A model generated the notes under the pieces. The model worked only from the letters and a program-made list of their open reading frames with translations, was not told the origin of the DNA and made no database searches. A stretch of DNA of 11,575 bases from NCBI GenBank assembly GCA_045595395.1, contig JAZOAH010000003.1:1-11575 (forward strand), in the 5' to 3' direction. This stretch comes from CAKSHC01 sp045595395. Its GTDB lineage: Bacteria > Bacillota > Clostridia > Oscillospirales > UMGS1783. Positions 1 through 6,885 of the stretch are shown piece after piece (position 1 is the stretch's first letter; each line of letters begins with the position of its first letter). Both the position numbers and the translations under genes were made by a program.

Positions 1-343
1 CATGAAGATGTTCCTTGACATTGACGAAAACGACATCATCACCGATGTCAAATTCCAGACCTTCGGTTGCGGTGCCGCGGTTGCCACCTCTTCGATGGCC
101 ACCGAGCTGATCAAGGGCAAGACGGTGACCGAGGCCATGCAATTGACCAATCAGGCGGTCGTTGAGGCGCTTGAAGGCCTGCCCGCCGCCAAGATCCATT
201 GCTCGGTGCTGGCCGAGGAGGCCATCCGTGCCGCTCTGACCGATTTTTACAACCGCACCGGCCGTGAACTGCCCCCCGCTCTGCAGGGCTGCAGCTGCGG
301 CGGCGGTGATTGCCATTCCTGCGGCGGCCATTGCCATGGCTAA
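1..343 (+). CDS. nifU: NifU/IscU-type Fe-S cluster assembly scaffold, 5'-truncated by window
   Basis: This is the C-terminal part (about 113 residues visible) of a U-type scaffold on which cysteine-desulfurase sulfur and iron are assembled into [2Fe-2S] clusters in the cytoplasm. The reading frame is open to the window edge, and the first visible residues (MKMFLDIDENDIITDVKF) match the family interior, so the ATG at base 2 is not the real start. Visible family marks are FGCGAA with a ligand Cys at visible residue 23, SSMATELIKGKT, and IHCSVLAEEAI with the second Cys at residue 67. The first ligand Cys should lie upstream of the window. The protein ends in an unusual glycine-rich tail with five Cys (97, 99, 104, 107, 111) and three His (105, 110, 112). 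Its last codons overlap the mnmA start. A cysteine desulfurase gene is expected just upstream (inference). Confidence 0.93.
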   Translation, partial: MKMFLDIDENDIITDVKFQTFGCGAAVATSSMATELIKGKTVTEAMQLTNQAVVEALEGLPAAKIHCSVLAEEAIRAALTDFYNRTGRELPPALQGCSCGGGDCHSCGGHCHG

Positions 344-1319
344 GGTCGCCCTGGGCCTCTCGGGCGGGGTCGATTCGGCCGTGGCGGCCGCCCTGCTTGC
401 CGAGCAAGGCCATCAGGTCATCGGCGTCTACTGCCAAATGACCGACGACACAACCGAACAACAAGACGCCTTGAGGGTTGCCGAGCATCTCGGCATCCCT
501 TTTTGCGCTTTGGATCTGCGAGCCGACTTTCAAGCGTATGTATTGTCCGACTTTGTCCGTCAGTACAAAAACGGCCGCACCCCCAACCCCTGCATCGTCT
601 GCAACCCCCTTGTCAAATGCAAGGGTCTGGCCTCGCTGGATACAGAATATATGGCCACCGGCCACTATGCGGGGGTAATTAAGAATAAGAACTATTATCA
701 AATTACCCGCTCGGCCACCAAGGATCAGTCCTATATGCTCTCTCGCCTGCCCCAGGATATCCTCTCCCGGCTGCTGCTGCCGCTGAACGGCCGCACCAAG
801 GAGGACAACCGAGCCCTGGCCGAACAGTTAGGCATCCCGGTGGCGCAGAAGAAGGACAGCCAGGACTTGTGCTTCTGTAAGAATTATATCGACTTTCTCC
901 GCTCGGAGGGGGTGGCCGTCGAGGCGGGCGATTTTGTGATGGACGGCACCGTTGTCGGACAGCATAAGGGCACGCCCTGCTACACCATCGGCCAGCGCAA
1001 AAACTTGGGGCTCGCCCTGGGCCGCCCCGCCTTTGTCACCGCCATTGACGCCGCCAACAACACCGTCACCCTCTCCCACGCCGACCCGCACACCGCCACC
1101 GCCACCGTCACCGACCTGATCTGGCAAAGTGAGCCTGTCGAGCATCTGACCTGCACCGTCAAGACCCGACTGGCCGCTCCGCCCGTCCCGGCCACCGTCA
1201 CCGTCGCCGACGGCGTGGCCCACATCGCCTTTGCCTCGCCCGTCCGTGCCGTCACCCCCGGCCAGACTTGTGTATTTTATGACGGCGACGCTGTCCTGTG
1301 TGCTGGATTTTTTGCATAA
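336..1319 (+). CDS. mnmA: tRNA-specific 2-thiouridylase MnmA
   Basis: MnmA activates U34 of tRNA-Lys, -Glu and -Gln by adenylation and inserts sulfur at C2 of the wobble uridine, using sulfur relayed from a cysteine desulfurase. The start at 336 puts the PP-loop LGLSGGVDSAV at residues 7-17, as in the family. Earlier in-frame codons would add an alanine-rich leader read from the nifU tail in another frame. The Cys in NPCIVCN (C89) matches the nucleophile and the one in DSQDLCF (C179) the persulfide Cys. ATGHY (107-111), KDQSYML (129-135) and YTIGQRKNLG (216-225) are further signatures. At 327 residues it is shorter than the E. coli protein (about 368), mostly between the PP-loop and GIPF. It overlaps nifU by 8 bases with no clear Shine-Dalgarno, which suggests translational coupling. 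The last codons (FFA-stop) fall inside a repeat arm. Confidence 0.95.
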   Translation: MAKVALGLSGGVDSAVAAALLAEQGHQVIGVYCQMTDDTTEQQDALRVAEHLGIPFCALDLRADFQAYVLSDFVRQYKNGRTPNPCIVCNPLVKCKGLASLDTEYMATGHYAGVIKNKNYYQITRSATKDQSYMLSRLPQDILSRLLLPLNGRTKEDNRALAEQLGIPVAQKKDSQDLCFCKNYIDFLRSEGVAVEAGDFVMDGTVVGQHKGTPCYTIGQRKNLGLALGRPAFVTAIDAANNTVTLSHADPHTATATVTDLIWQSEPVEHLTCTVKTRLAAPPVPATVTVADGVAHIAFASPVRAVTPGQTCVFYDGDAVLCAGFFA

Positions 1320-1362
1320 TCATTTATCATTCATCACTCATCATTCATCATTTCTCATTTCT
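1308..1362 (+). repeat. Left arm of degenerate ATTTATCATT repeat (copy A)
   Basis: This AT-rich stretch is built from ATTTATCATT / CATCATTCATCA words beginning with TTTTTTGCAT. The same words recur inverted at 1625-1660, and both orientations recur after the ribonuclease J gene (9945-9981 and 10007-10051). It begins within the last codons of mnmA and includes the stop codon. It looks like a short non-coding mobile or MITE-like remnant; no transposase is present. Confidence 0.6.
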
Positions 1363-1409
1363 AAAGCCTGTATGGGGGTACGGGAAACGCTGTGCGCTCC
1401 GATTCGCCG

Positions 1410-1424
1410 ACCGCCCTTGGCGGT
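1410..1424 (+). other. Small GC hairpin in the mnmA-tRNA gap
   Basis: ACCGCC-CTT-GGCGGT forms a perfect 6-bp stem with a 3-base loop, lying in the roughly 85 bases between the repeat arm and the bidirectional terminator. No U-tract follows, so it is not a standard terminator. The rest of the gap (1363-1446) holds no credible gene. Confidence 0.35.
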
Positions 1425-1446
1425 GCCCGACTCATCGTTCTGTTAT

Positions 1447-1486
1447 ATGCAAAAAGAGTACCCATTTCGGGTACTCTTTTTTGCAT
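1447..1486. terminator. Bidirectional intrinsic terminator between mnmA and tRNA-Gly
   Basis: A near-perfect palindrome pairs ATGCAAAAAGAGTACCC with GGGTACTCTTTTTTGCAT around the loop ATTTC. Read on the plus strand the stem ends in six T, serving mnmA. Read on the minus strand it ends in five T, serving the tRNA gene, whose encoded CCA touches it. The genes converge, so one structure can end both transcripts. Confidence 0.85.
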
Positions 1487-1559
1487 GGAGCAGGGTACGG
1501 GAATCGAACCCGCCTCTGTGGCTTGGGAAGCGACCGTTCTACCGATGAACTAACCCTGC
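1486..1559 (-). tRNA. tRNA-Gly: tRNA-Gly, anticodon CCC, with encoded CCA
   Basis: On the minus strand the sequence folds as a complete cloverleaf. The acceptor GCAGGGT pairs with ACCCTGC over 7 bp. The D stem is GTTC/GAAC, the anticodon loop TTCCCAA gives anticodon CCC (bases 1527-1525), the variable loop is AGAG, and the T arm is GCGGG-TTCGATT-CCCGT. The discriminator is T, as in bacterial tRNA-Gly, and CCA is encoded at 1488-1486. It should decode GGG. The anticodon stem has one apparent C-C mismatch (positions 29 and 41; bases 1532 and 1520), the other four pairs being sound. A consensus-like promoter lies upstream and a terminator immediately downstream, so it is a single-gene transcription unit convergent with mnmA. 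Confidence 0.95.
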
Positions 1560-1568
1560 GTGCGTTTT

Positions 1569-1597
1569 ATTATAACATAACCATTTTCAGATAGCAA
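1569..1597 (-). promoter_or_regulatory. Sigma-A promoter of tRNA-Gly
   Basis: On the minus strand, TTGCTA (1597-1592) is followed by a 17-base spacer and a perfect TATAAT (1574-1569), ending 9 bases before the first tRNA base. Distance and orientation fit a tRNA promoter. Confidence 0.85.
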
Positions 1598-1624
1598 CCA
1601 TAAATTTTTTATTTCATATCCTTT

Positions 1625-1660
1625 AAAATGCGAAATGATAAATAAGAAATGCAAAATATT
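1625..1660 (-). repeat. Right (inverted) arm of repeat copy A
   Basis: Read on the minus strand, this stretch gives TTTTGCATTTCTTATTTATC and then ATTTCGCAT, matching the words of the left arm at 1308-1362 in inverted orientation. The two arms flank the tRNA-Gly unit. Pairing is imperfect, and the interior is unlike that of copy B. Confidence 0.55.
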
Positions 1661-1681
1661 CTTCCCTTTCCCTCTCTTCTG

Positions 1682-1690
1682 TGGTATAAT
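1682..1690 (+). promoter_or_regulatory. Extended -10 promoter of the lipoprotein/two-component operon
   Basis: TGGTATAAT is a TG-extended perfect -10 box (TATAAT at 1685-1690) about 45 bases before the lipoprotein start. The matching -35 position (1662-1667, TTCCCT) is poor, as extended -10 promoters tolerate. No other promoter-like element is evident before the following five tightly packed genes. Confidence 0.65.
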
Positions 1691-1735
1691 ACAGGTAGTA
1701 TTATTCCATCCCAAAATTACCCAAGGAGGTGCCCT

Positions 1736-3073
1736 ATGAAACGCACTCTGGCCCTGCTCCTGGTTCTGGCCACCCTGCTGTCCCTGGGCGGCTGCTCGAT
1801 CATGGAGGGCAACATCAGCACCCTGCTCAAGATCCCTCAGCCCAACAAGGTGCAGCAGCAGCTGCGCAACGCCATCGACTCCCGCCTGGGCACCAACCTC
1901 AAATACGTATCCCCCGCCTCAGGCAACCATCGCACCTCCCTGCTGCAGATCGACCTCAACGGCTCGGGCGCCCAGGAAACGGTCCTCTTCTTCCTGCCCA
2001 CGTCCGACGCTACCGTGGCCGACCTGGCCGTCTTTACCCAGCAGCCCGACGGCAGCTGGACGCTGACCAAGCAGATCCGCGGTGCTTCCGCCGCCATCGA
2101 CTATGTCGAATTTTCCGACCTCAACGCCGACGGCAAGCTCGATATCCTGGTCGGCTGGATTCGGGGCGACAGCGCCCGTGAACTGTGCGTCTATGACATC
2201 TACGCCTCCGGCGACGGCCTGCTCTATACCGACGGCTACAACGAAAGCCGCTTTTTCACCGACACCGACGGCCAGCCGCTCATCTTCACCGCCTCCTTCG
2301 ACAAGGCGGCCGGCATCGGCCAGGCCAAGGTGGTCACCTTAGGGCCGGACGGCATCCTCTCCCAACAGATGACCTGCGAGCTGGATGCCCACTTCGACAC
2401 CGTCACCGCCGTCACCTACTCCCGCATCACCCCCACCACCCGTGCCATCATCCTCGACGCCCGCCTGGGCAATACCGCCGTCACCCAACTGCTCTTCTAC
2501 GACGGCACCCACCTGCTCAACCCCTATTACAGCGACGGCCTGCTGGCCCCCTCCTTCGTGCGGGAAACGGCCTTCGCCTGCACCGACATCGACAAGGACG
2601 GCATCATCGAGATCCCCTCGGCCACCGCTCTGCCCCCCATCGCCTCTCTGGCCAATAGCCAGACGGCTATGGGCCTGACCGCCTGGTCGACCTTTAACTC
2701 GGCCGCCCTCTCCGACTTCTCCCTCCAGCCCCTCACCTATGAATTTTCCTGCATCATGAATGCAGCGCTGAGCTACTATTATATCTACCCCTCCGAATGG
2801 ATCGGTCGGGTCAGCGTCTATAACAATACCGCCGACCGCACCATGTCCTTCTACTTTGTCGACCCCAATACCAACGCAAGCACCCTGCTCTTCTCCATCA
2901 CCCGCCTGAGCCTGTCCGACTATAACAAGCGGGCAAATACCGGCGCCTGGTACGAACTCTACCGTGAGGACGAACAGGTCTTCGCCATCCATATCGCCGA
3001 TGACCTCACCGCCGACCTCAAGCTCCTCATCGGCACCGTCACCGATAACCGTAACCGTCTGATCCTGTATTAA
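1736..3073 (+). CDS. Predicted lipoprotein with FG-GAP/VCBS-like calcium-loop repeats
   Basis: This 445-residue protein opens with a lipoprotein signal: basic MKR, a leucine-rich core and lipobox LGGC with acceptor Cys20. It should therefore be anchored outside the membrane. The start at 1736 follows AAGGAGGTG by a good distance; upstream in-frame codons would spoil the signal peptide. Three Asp-rich loops resemble the calcium loops of FG-GAP/VCBS beta-propeller repeats: DLNGSG (73-78), DLNADGKLD (128-136) and DIDKDGIIE (284-292). The family context suggests a beta-propeller-like extracellular fold, but I recognise no enzyme motif and give no specific function. It is the first gene of the operon, 18 bases before a response regulator and kinase. 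It may be an accessory sensor or a target of that system (inference). Codon use matches the neighbours. Confidence 0.82.
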   Translation: MKRTLALLLVLATLLSLGGCSIMEGNISTLLKIPQPNKVQQQLRNAIDSRLGTNLKYVSPASGNHRTSLLQIDLNGSGAQETVLFFLPTSDATVADLAVFTQQPDGSWTLTKQIRGASAAIDYVEFSDLNADGKLDILVGWIRGDSARELCVYDIYASGDGLLYTDGYNESRFFTDTDGQPLIFTASFDKAAGIGQAKVVTLGPDGILSQQMTCELDAHFDTVTAVTYSRITPTTRAIILDARLGNTAVTQLLFYDGTHLLNPYYSDGLLAPSFVRETAFACTDIDKDGIIEIPSATALPPIASLANSQTAMGLTAWSTFNSAALSDFSLQPLTYEFSCIMNAALSYYYIYPSEWIGRVSVYNNTADRTMSFYFVDPNTNASTLLFSITRLSLSDYNKRANTGAWYELYREDEQVFAIHIADDLTADLKLLIGTVTDNRNRLILY

Positions 3074-3091
3074 GAAGGAGTGTAGGAATAT

Positions 3092-3781
3092 ATGAGAAAG
3101 ATTCTTGTTTTAGAAGATGAAGCCACCATCCGTGAATTTGTGGTCATCAACCTCAAAAGGAGCGGCTATACCGTCGTCGAAGCCGGCAGCGGTGAACAGG
3201 CACTGGAACTGCTGAGCGCCAACCCCGATGTTGATATCGCCCTGTGCGATATCATGCTCCCCGGTATCGACGGATTTGAGGTGGCCCGCACCATCCGTTC
3301 GGGCAACCAGCAGATCGGCATCATTTTGCTGACGGCCAAGACCCAAGAGACCGATAAGGTGACCGGCTTTATGTCGGGCGCTGACGACTATATCACCAAG
3401 CCCTTCTCCCCCTCGGAGCTGCTGGCCCGTGTCGACGCTCTCTACCGCCGCCTCTCCCTCTCCAAGCGTGACGAAGGCAAGACCTATGTGTCCGGCCCCT
3501 TCACCGTCGATCTGGTCTCCCGCACCTGCACCAAGAACAATGTGCCGGTCGATCTGACCCAGGTCGAGTTTATGCTGATGAAGACCTTTATGGAAAACAA
3601 AAACGTCGCCCTCTCCCGTGCCATGCTGCTGGATAAGGTGTGGGGTGCGGGGCATACCGGCGAAGAAAAGACGGTCGATGTCAATATGCGAAGACTTCGC
3701 ATGAAGATCGAAGACGATCCCTCCGAGCCCAAGTACATCACCACCCTCTGGGGCTTCGGTTATAAATGGTGTGAAGCATAA
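3092..3781 (+). CDS. OmpR/PhoB-family response regulator
   Basis: This is a 229-residue DNA-binding response regulator of full family length. The receiver domain (residues 1-115) has the acidic pair E8/D9, phospho-acceptor D53 in LCDIMLPGIDG, T81 in LLTAK and K103 in TKPF. The C-terminal winged helix (about 130-228) shows LTQVEFMLMKTFMENKN, VDVNMRRLRMKI and the closing TLWGFGYKW. Phosphorylation by the kinase encoded next door should drive binding to direct-repeat operators. The start follows AGAAGGAG (3073-3080). The gene ends with TAA directly abutting the kinase ATG, so the two are certainly co-transcribed and probably translationally coupled. The regulon cannot be told from the sequence; the lipoprotein gene just upstream is a plausible target. 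Confidence 0.95.
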   Translation: MRKILVLEDEATIREFVVINLKRSGYTVVEAGSGEQALELLSANPDVDIALCDIMLPGIDGFEVARTIRSGNQQIGIILLTAKTQETDKVTGFMSGADDYITKPFSPSELLARVDALYRRLSLSKRDEGKTYVSGPFTVDLVSRTCTKNNVPVDLTQVEFMLMKTFMENKNVALSRAMLLDKVWGAGHTGEEKTVDVNMRRLRMKIEDDPSEPKYITTLWGFGYKWCEA

Positions 3782-5200
3782 ATGAAATGGAAATTGCCTA
3801 AGATCACCCGGCGCTGGCTCTCCAGTGTCTTCGGCGTGATCCTTATCATCCTGACCGGCTTTGAGCTGACCCTCGGCGCCGTCATCTTCTCCTATTACCA
3901 TAACTCGGCCGAGACCTTCCTCAAAAACCGCTCAGATAACCTGACCAACTACTACAATTCCTATATCGCCACCGCCGTCACCTCGTTGGAGGCGGGCGCC
4001 CGCCGTGTTTCGGAGGAGTTTAGCGACCTGGCCGCCTGCGAGATCCAGGTGCTCGACCCCCGTGGCCGCTGCCTGTATACTTCCATCGGCTACGCCATCG
4101 GCCACGAAACGGTCAACACCTCCGATTTTAAGTCGGCCATGGCCGGGGTGTCGGCCACCTACACCGGCCGCAACACCGGCACCGACGAGCGGGTCATGGC
4201 CGTTTCGGCCCCCCTGCTCGACAGCGAGGGCGCACCCATCGGCGTCCTGCGCCTGGTCAGCTCCCTTGAGGCGGTCGACCGCCAGGCCTGGATCGTCATC
4301 GGCACCACCGTCGCCATCTGCCTTGGCATCATCCTCTTTGTCTTTATGACCAACTACTATTTCATCTCCTCCATCGTCACCCCCCTCTCGGTCATCTCCG
4401 ACACTGCCAACCGCATTGCCCAGGGCGATATGTCGGCCCGCATCGACAACAGCTACAAGGACGAGGTGGGCGACCTGTGCAACTCCATCAACAACATGGC
4501 CGGCGAGCTGGCCGAGAACGATCGGATGAAAAACGACTTCATCTCCTCCGTCTCTCACGAACTGCGTACCCCCCTCACCGCCATCAAGGGCTGGAGCGAA
4601 ACGCTGATGCTCTGCGACCCGGCCCAGGATAAAGAAACCATCGACCGAGGCCTGACCGTCGTCAACGACGAGGTCACCAGGCTTTCCCACATGGTCGAGG
4701 AGCTGCTCGACTTCTCCCGCCTCCAGTCGGGGCGGATGCGCCTGCGTTTTGAGCCGGTCGACCTGTATGCCGAGATCACCCAGGTCACCCTCATCATGCG
4801 TGAGCACGCCCTCAAGGCCGGCATCGAGATCCACTTCGACCTGCCCGAGGACACCAACACCATCATCTCGGCCGACGCCGACCGCCTCAATCAGGTCTTT
4901 ATCAACATCATCGACAATGCCATCAAGCATTCCGAGGCCGGCAGCCACATCCGCATCTATGTCACTGAGGACGACACCTGCGCCCGCATCTTCGTCGAGG
5001 ACGAGGGCGAGGGCATCCATGAGGACGACCTGCCCAAGATCAAGGAGCGCTTCTATAAGGGTGTCTCCTCCAAACGAGGCACAGGCCTGGGCCTTGCCGT
5101 GGCCGACGAGATCATGCACCTGCATGGCGGCGACCTCTTTATCGATTCCAAACTCGGCGAGGGCACCAAGGTCACTCTCGTGCTTCCCAAGGAGAAATAA
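3782..5200 (+). CDS. Membrane sensor histidine kinase (HAMP-HisKA-HATPase_c)
   Basis: This is a 472-residue class I (PhoR/WalK-like) kinase, the partner of the regulator immediately upstream. Membrane segment 1 spans about residues 14-37. An extracellular sensor domain of about 130 residues follows and includes IQVLDPRGRCLYTS, as in PAS/Cache-type sensors. Membrane segment 2 spans about 170-195 and HAMP about 196-248. HisKA has phospho-acceptor H259 in SVSHELRTPLTAIKG. The ATPase domain shows the N box INIIDNAIKHS (374-384), G1 EDEGEGI (406-412), the F-box-like ERFYKG and G2 GTGLGLAVADEI (433-444). All catalytic motifs look intact. The start codon abuts the previous stop with no strong ribosome binding site, consistent with coupling. 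The ligand is unknown; a signal at the cell surface is likely given the extracellular domain and the lipoprotein gene in the operon. Confidence 0.95.
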   Translation: MKWKLPKITRRWLSSVFGVILIILTGFELTLGAVIFSYYHNSAETFLKNRSDNLTNYYNSYIATAVTSLEAGARRVSEEFSDLAACEIQVLDPRGRCLYTSIGYAIGHETVNTSDFKSAMAGVSATYTGRNTGTDERVMAVSAPLLDSEGAPIGVLRLVSSLEAVDRQAWIVIGTTVAICLGIILFVFMTNYYFISSIVTPLSVISDTANRIAQGDMSARIDNSYKDEVGDLCNSINNMAGELAENDRMKNDFISSVSHELRTPLTAIKGWSETLMLCDPAQDKETIDRGLTVVNDEVTRLSHMVEELLDFSRLQSGRMRLRFEPVDLYAEITQVTLIMREHALKAGIEIHFDLPEDTNTIISADADRLNQVFINIIDNAIKHSEAGSHIRIYVTEDDTCARIFVEDEGEGIHEDDLPKIKERFYKGVSSKRGTGLGLAVADEIMHLHGGDLFIDSKLGEGTKVTLVLPKEK

Positions 5201-5201
5201 T

Positions 5202-6146
5202 ATGAGCCAAAACCAATCCAACCTCCACCGCACCTCCATCGGCGGCCAGGCCATCATGGAGGGCGTCATGATGCGCGGCCCCGAAAAAACGGTCATCGCC
5301 GTGCGTGACCCCCAGGGCGAGATCATCATCGAGCCCTTGAAAGATGAGGCCAAATTCAAGAAACTGAAAAAGATTCCTATTATTCGAGGCATCTTCAATT
5401 TTGTATCCTCGCTCACCACCGGCTTTGCCGCCATCAACCGCTCCACCGAGATCGCCCTGACCGAGGAGGAGCAGCAGCCCGATAAGTTTGATCGGTGGCT
5501 GCTCGATCATTTCGGCGACAAGGGCACCAAGCTCGTCACGGGGGTGACCATGGTCATCGGCGTGCTGCTGGCGCTGGGTCTGTTCATTCTGCTGCCCTAC
5601 GGCGCCATGTGGTGCATCGAGCACTTCACCGGCTGGAACAGCGGCACCTGGTTTTATCTGATCGAGGGTCTGGTACGCATCCTCGTCTTCCTGCTGTATA
5701 TCCTGCTGGTGCGGCAGATGAAGGAGATCAAGCGGCTGTTCGGCTACCACGGCGCCGAGCACAAGACCATTCACTGCTACGAACACGGAGAAGAACTGAC
5801 GGTCGAGAATGTCCGTAAGTACACCACCCTCCATAAGCGTTGCGGCACCAATTTCCTGGTCATTGTCATGATCATTTCCATTTTGATCTTCTCCCTCATT
5901 CGTGTCGATCATCAGTTGCTGCGCTTAGGCCTGCGCATCCTGATGCTCCCGCTGGTGGCCGGCATCTCCTATGAATTTATCAAACTGTTCGGACGGTTTG
6001 ACAACTGGTTTACCACCGCCCTCTCCTTCCCCGGGCTGATGCTCCAAAAACTGACCACCGCCCCGCCCGATGACGACCAGCTCGAGGTGGCCATCGCCTC
6101 CCTCAAGGCCGTCATCCCCGAAAATAAGGACGAGGACAAATGGTAA
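5202..6146 (+). CDS. DUF1385 family (YqhQ-type) integral membrane protein
   Basis: This 314-residue protein carries hallmark DUF1385 motifs: IGGQAIMEGVMMRGP (13-27) near the start, FGYHGAEHKTIHCYE (180-194) and HKRCGTNFL (211-219). Hydrophobic segments lie at about 112-136, 149-170, 217-235 and 241-263. The His- and Cys-containing conserved motifs would sit near the membrane surface. The biochemical role of the family is not established to my knowledge. In Firmicutes it commonly sits next to prmC and prfA, and here too prmC follows, overlapping by 7 bases (ATGGTAA). The start at 5202 has AAGGAG at a good distance (5189-5194) inside the kinase 3' end, one base after its stop. An open frame running upstream to 4749 is not family-like and was trimmed. 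Confidence 0.9.
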   Translation: MSQNQSNLHRTSIGGQAIMEGVMMRGPEKTVIAVRDPQGEIIIEPLKDEAKFKKLKKIPIIRGIFNFVSSLTTGFAAINRSTEIALTEEEQQPDKFDRWLLDHFGDKGTKLVTGVTMVIGVLLALGLFILLPYGAMWCIEHFTGWNSGTWFYLIEGLVRILVFLLYILLVRQMKEIKRLFGYHGAEHKTIHCYEHGEELTVENVRKYTTLHKRCGTNFLVIVMIISILIFSLIRVDHQLLRLGLRILMLPLVAGISYEFIKLFGRFDNWFTTALSFPGLMLQKLTTAPPDDDQLEVAIASLKAVIPENKDEDKW

Positions 6147-6883
6147 ACCGCCTCAAAGCCGCCGGCATCGAGGATGCGGCGCTGGTCGTCCGCTTTCTTG
6201 AGCAGGAGGGCAAGCTCGATGAGGCGCACATCACCCGCATCCTCAACGGCCAGCCTATCCAATACCTGCTGGATACTTGGGAATTCTACGGCCTGCCCAT
6301 GAAGATGCGCCCCGGCGTCCTCATCGCCCGACCCGACACCGAAATTTTGGTCGATACCGCCATCGACTTTTTAAAAACAAGAACGGATCCTGTTTTTGCC
6401 GACCTCGGCTGCGGCAGCGGCGCCATCACCCTGGCGGTCATGAAACACGCCCAAGCCGCCGCCCTTGCCGTTGATAACAATCCGCTGGCCATAGCCTTGA
6501 CCAAGGAAAATGCGGCCGCCAACGGCCTGCAGCCCACCGTCATCGAGGCCGATCTGTTCGGCTATGAGCAAACCATGCCGCCGGTCGATGCCATTCTCTC
6601 CAATCCGCCCTACCTGGACAGCCGGGAGATGGGCGAACTGTCGCCCCAGGTGCAACAAGAGCCCCAAACGGCGCTGTTCGGCGGCGAGGACGGGCTGGAC
6701 TTTTATCGGTATATCGCACCCCGATACCGCCGTTGTCTGAAAGAGGGCGGGGCGCTGATCTTCGAGATCGGCTATCGGCAGGGTGCGGCGGTGGCCGCCA
6801 TCTGCCAAGGGAGCGGCTATCATGATATTCAAATACGGAAAGACTACGGCGGCAACGATCGTGTCGTCTTTTGTCGGAGGTAA
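6140..6883 (+). CDS. prmC: Release factor glutamine N5-methyltransferase PrmC (HemK), short N-terminus
   Basis: PrmC methylates the glutamine of the GGQ motif of release factors 1 and 2, using S-adenosylmethionine. The Rossmann core is clear: motif I ADLGCGSGAITLAV (87-100), acidic AVDNNP (110-115), the glutamine-binding NPPY (155-158) in LSNPPYLD, and C-terminal YHDIQIRKDYGGNDRVV. The substrate-side IARPDTEILV (62-71) is also family-typical. The protein is 247 residues against roughly 280 usually. The helical N-terminal domain before QPIQYLL is only about 38 residues, about half that of E. coli PrmC. Its ATG overlaps the DUF1385 stop by 7 bases, which argues the short start is real. prfA, the usual neighbour, is absent; an XRE regulator follows instead, and a PrmC substrate gene (prfB) lies 3.3 kb downstream. 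Confidence 0.94.
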   Translation: MVNRLKAAGIEDAALVVRFLEQEGKLDEAHITRILNGQPIQYLLDTWEFYGLPMKMRPGVLIARPDTEILVDTAIDFLKTRTDPVFADLGCGSGAITLAVMKHAQAAALAVDNNPLAIALTKENAAANGLQPTVIEADLFGYEQTMPPVDAILSNPPYLDSREMGELSPQVQQEPQTALFGGEDGLDFYRYIAPRYRRCLKEGGALIFEIGYRQGAAVAAICQGSGYHDIQIRKDYGGNDRVVFCRR

Positions 6884-6885
6884 GT

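Noticed and set aside
264..335. N-terminal extension of MnmA from an upstream ATG
   Set aside because: The 24 extra residues are alanine-rich, encoded by the out-of-frame nifU tail, and place the PP-loop too far from the N-terminus for the family.
1376..1386. 11-base match (GGGTACGGGAA) to the T-arm/acceptor part of the tRNA at 1493-1503, considered as an attachment-site remnant
   Set aside because: Too short, with no integrase, no extended homology and no mobile-element cargo; probably chance.
1231..1594. Plus-strand open frames crossing the mnmA end, terminator and tRNA
   Set aside because: They run through a repeat arm, a terminator and the antisense of a tRNA; no ribosome binding site or recognisable protein.
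3932..5446. 504-codon open frame on the minus strand opposite the histidine kinase
   Set aside because: It mirrors the strong third-position GC bias of the kinase and DUF1385 genes, is low-complexity (Gly/Asp/Val-rich), lacks domains, and crosses two well-supported genes.
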